NCBI GenBank assembly: GCA_002311865.1
Contig: DBZV01000195.1
Location: forward strand, 1 to 8,758
Source: Dehalococcoidia bacterium UBA1151
GTDB lineage: Bacteria > Chloroflexota > Dehalococcoidia > Lucifugimonadales > Lucifugimonadaceae
Direction: 5' to 3'
Length of the DNA: 8,758 nt
Shown: in pieces, positions 4,953-8,758 of the stretch
Layout of the letters: every line of letters begins with the position of its first letter
Numbering within the stretch: position 1 is the stretch's first letter
Notes under the pieces: model-generated
The model's database searches: none
Told to the model about the DNA's origin: nothing
The model's input: the letters and a program-made list of their open reading frames with translations, nothing else
Position numbers and translations under genes: made by a program

Positions 4953-6458
4953 ATGCGCATCGCCGCCTTCGGAATCCACCACGAAACCAACACCTTCTCC
5001 ACCTTCCAGGTAGACCTGCAGGCGTTCCAGTCATCCGGTCTCCAGCGTGAAGGAATCCTGCGTGGCGACCAGATTCGCGCGCTGCACGGCGATACCGACA
5101 CCTGCTTCGGCGGCTACTTCGAAGCGGCGGGAAAGTACGGCTTCCAGCTGGTCCCACTCCTCTTCGCCGCAACCGATCCCGCCGGAACGATCTCGTCGGA
5201 GGCGTTCGAGTCCATCCTTGGCGAAGCGCTCCAGATGCTCGCTGATCGAGGCCCATGGGACGGCGTCATCCTCAATCAGATGGGCGCTGCCGTTACCGAG
5301 GAGTTCCCGGACATGGACGGCGAAGTCGCCCGCCGCACCCGCGCGCTCATCGGCCCTGACATCCCGCTGATCATGACCCTGGACCTCCACGCTAACGTCT
5401 CGCAGCAGATGGCCGATGAGACAGACGCGCTGTTCATCTACCGCACCAACCCCCACTTGGACGCCCGCCAACTCGCCGTGAAAGCGTGCAAGATCCTCAT
5501 CCAAATAATCAACGGCGAAATCACACCCGTCTCCGCCCTCGAAATGCCGCCAATGGTCATCGGCATCATGAAGCAGGACACCAGCGAAGAGCCAATGACG
5601 CAGGTGATCGAAGCCGTAGTCGAGGCTCAGGACTTCCCGGGCATCATCGATACCTCAACCGGCCAGGGATATCCATGGTCAGACGTCCACGAATGCGGCA
5701 CCGCGTTCTACGCACTCGCCGATGGCAACCCAGAGACAGCACGAGCTGCCGCTCGCTTCATGGCGCAACGAGCCTGGTCGCTGAGACACGTACTCGGCGC
5801 TGATGAGGGACCCACAGCCGCGGAAGCCGTCGCCGAAGCACTGGCAACGCCTGAAGGCCCCGTGCTTCTGCTCGACGCCGGTGACAATATCGGCGCAGGC
5901 AGCGCAGGCGACTCAACATTCATCCTCCACGAGATCCTGAAGCAAGGCGCAACAAGCTGCCTGATGACAATCCGGGATACTGACGCCGTAGCGCAGGGCG
6001 TCACCGCAGGGATCGACGCCGAGATAACACTCGAAGTCGGCGGCAAGCAAGACAGCCTCCACGGCACACCGATCGAAGTCACGGGCAAAGTAGTGACCAT
6101 CTCGGACGGCAAGTTCGAAGACCCGGAGCCGGTTCACGCCGGCTGGCGCTACTTCGATGGCGGAATCACCGTGGTGCTACAGACCACCGCAGGACCAACC
6201 ATCGTCCTCGTCTCCACCCGAGTCGGCAATATGTCTCGGCAGCAGTACTACTCCGTAGGCCTCGACCCCGAGGAGTTCCACATCATCGTCGCCAGGGGCG
6301 TCGTCTCCCCCCGACCAGCTTTCCAACCCATCTCAAAGAAGATGATCGTCGTCAACACAGCAGGCGCAACATCCGCCGCGCTATCCTCGTTCAACTACAA
6401 GCGCCGCCGCCGCCCCCTCTACCCGTTTGAGCCCGACGCCGTCTACGCCCACGCCTGA
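4953..6458 (+). CDS. M81 family (MlrC-like) metallopeptidase/hydrolase
   Basis: This 501-residue protein has the two-part architecture of the MlrC family: a DUF1485-type N-terminal domain (about 1-290) and an MlrC C-terminal domain (about 300-485). The best-known member, MlrC, cuts linearised microcystin; most relatives have unknown amide or peptide substrates and this one cannot be assigned. Visible motifs are HHETNTFS (9-16), LDLHANVS (143-150, with D144 and H146 as likely metal ligands), TNPHLD (165-170, H168 likely ligand), DAGDNIGAGSAGDST (308-322) and SVGLDPEEFHIIVARG (434-449). Length is normal. The start MRIAAFGIHHETNTFS is the usual family N-terminus, although the ribosome site is weak (GGA at 4941-4943). 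Oddity: the usual LHGAMV motif reads QMGAAV (109-114), with Met in place of His. There is no signal peptide, so it is cytoplasmic. It stands alone, divergent from the small minus-strand genes. Confidence 0.9.
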   Translation: MRIAAFGIHHETNTFSTFQVDLQAFQSSGLQREGILRGDQIRALHGDTDTCFGGYFEAAGKYGFQLVPLLFAATDPAGTISSEAFESILGEALQMLADRGPWDGVILNQMGAAVTEEFPDMDGEVARRTRALIGPDIPLIMTLDLHANVSQQMADETDALFIYRTNPHLDARQLAVKACKILIQIINGEITPVSALEMPPMVIGIMKQDTSEEPMTQVIEAVVEAQDFPGIIDTSTGQGYPWSDVHECGTAFYALADGNPETARAAARFMAQRAWSLRHVLGADEGPTAAEAVAEALATPEGPVLLLDAGDNIGAGSAGDSTFILHEILKQGATSCLMTIRDTDAVAQGVTAGIDAEITLEVGGKQDSLHGTPIEVTGKVVTISDGKFEDPEPVHAGWRYFDGGITVVLQTTAGPTIVLVSTRVGNMSRQQYYSVGLDPEEFHIIVARGVVSPRPAFQPISKKMIVVNTAGATSAALSSFNYKRRRRPLYPFEPDAVYAHA

Positions 6459-6662
6459 AAAAAATCGGCTAATCGCGAAAACCAGATCAATCGGTACGCA
6501 TTTCTACCTACGAAATCCGTCGTGAAAACTGATAATCTGAGGGAAGCGTCCCCTGATGACTCGACAACCCCCTGTCCAGCGCACCTTTAGCCTGGCTGAT
6601 TTTCACCCAACTCAATACCGCTCACCGGCCACTCGCGCCGCCCGAAAGCCCGCAACTCAAGA

Positions 6663-8501
<1,839 letters not shown>

Positions 8502-8527
8502 GGCGAATCCAACGGGTTATTTTGGTA

Positions 8528-8569
8528 GGGGCAGGCTTCAAACCTGCCCCCTTTCGCGTCCCTGCGAAA
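8528..8569. repeat. GGGGCAGG palindromic repeat, copy 2 (two hairpins)
   Basis: Hairpin one is GGGGCAGG (8528-8535), loop CTTCAAA, CCTGCCCC (8543-8550), a perfect 8-base-pair stem. Hairpin two follows at once: TTTCGC (8552-8557), loop GTCCCT, GCGAAA (8564-8569). It begins 27 bases after typA and may also end or protect that transcript, though no T-run follows. It shares CAGGCTTCAAA with the copy at 2290. Confidence 0.7.
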
Positions 8570-8651
8570 TTCAGGTTTGAGTAGGGGTGTCTCTGATAGC
8601 TATATCCTGGTGTCCAGCCCGCGGCCTTGCCGCCAGTACCAGCTTTGCTGC

Positions 8652-8690
8652 GTCATCCCAGAATTTGCGGCCCCGCGCAAATATCCGGGA
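8652..8690. repeat. GTCATCCC-type palindromic repeat, copy 2
   Basis: TCCCAGA (8656-8662) pairs with TCCGGGA (8684-8690), one mismatch. ATTTGCG (8663-8669) pairs perfectly with CGCAAAT (8676-8682), with A8683 bulged and a six-base loop. The start GTCATCCC and the outer TCCGGGA arm match the copy at 2205-2236, while the inner stem differs in sequence but still pairs. Confidence 0.55.
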
Positions 8691-8715
8691 CCCAGGCAAG
8701 TACGATCAATCAGAT

Positions 8716-8757
8716 AGTGGCAGGTTGCTATCCTGCCCCTCTTCAGCGCCCCGCGCT
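8716..8757. repeat. GGGGCAGG-type palindromic repeat, copy 3 (at window edge)
   Basis: GGCAGG (8719-8724) pairs with CCTGCC (8732-8737) around a 7-base loop TTGCTAT, and AG/CT extend the stem beyond one mismatch. A second hairpin follows: AGCGC (8745-8749), CCC, GCGCT (8753-8757). This is the same two-hairpin layout as the copy at 8528, with different loop and second-stem sequences. The element may continue past the window end. Confidence 0.5.
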
Positions 8758-8758
8758 C

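Noticed and set aside
4557..4982. A 141-residue minus-strand frame covering the small zipper gene
   Set aside because: Only its last 49 residues look like protein. The ATG at 4706 has a perfect Shine-Dalgarno, and the upstream part overlaps the other zipper frame and the start of the M81 gene.
6531..6554. GATAAT box and a small GGGA/TCCC hairpin before typA
   Set aside because: There is no -35 at a normal distance, and a 4-base-pair stem is within chance; it is noted only within the typA entry.

Overview
The window is gene-dense, fairly GC-rich bacterial DNA. Its style suggests a free-living Chloroflexota, perhaps of the Dehalococcoidia/SAR202 type. The pointers are Thr/Pro linkers of the TATPTNTPVPTPT kind on a secreted protein, a DUF5666-like surface protein, paralogous D-2-hydroxyacid dehydrogenases, an M81 (MlrC-like) protein and many short intergenic palindromes. 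This placement is an inference; no rRNA or other phylogenetic marker except typA is present.

Layout. Positions 78-2175 hold two tandem, divergent D-2-hydroxyacid dehydrogenases on the + strand, probably one transcription unit. Positions 2176-2484 are an intergenic stretch with two types of hairpin repeat and two short dyads. Positions 2485-3042 are a secreted lipoprotein gene (signal peptide, Cys, Thr/Pro linker, Ig-like domain) that reads only across two compensating frameshifts. It is followed after 13 nt by a 438-residue exported DUF5666-like protein (3056-4372) with a TSTSTD-repeat spacer, an amphipathic helix and a Gly/Lys/Asp tail. These two look like a cell-envelope pair.

On the - strand, 4557-4706 and 4717-4863 (perhaps reaching 4905) encode two tiny glycine-zipper membrane proteins. 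The Shine-Dalgarno of the second overlaps the stop of the first. The upstream copy appears to have lost its start codon (ATG to ATT). Back on the + strand come an M81-family metalloprotein (4953-6458) and the ribosome-associated GTPase TypA/BipA (6663-8501). The window ends in intergenic DNA with further copies of the same palindromic repeats.

I see no tRNA, rRNA, CRISPR array, transposase or phage gene. The most unusual items are the small glycine-zipper operon, the compensated frameshifts in the lipoprotein, the codon-scrambled TSTSTD repeat, and a two-hairpin intergenic repeat whose arms change together between copies.
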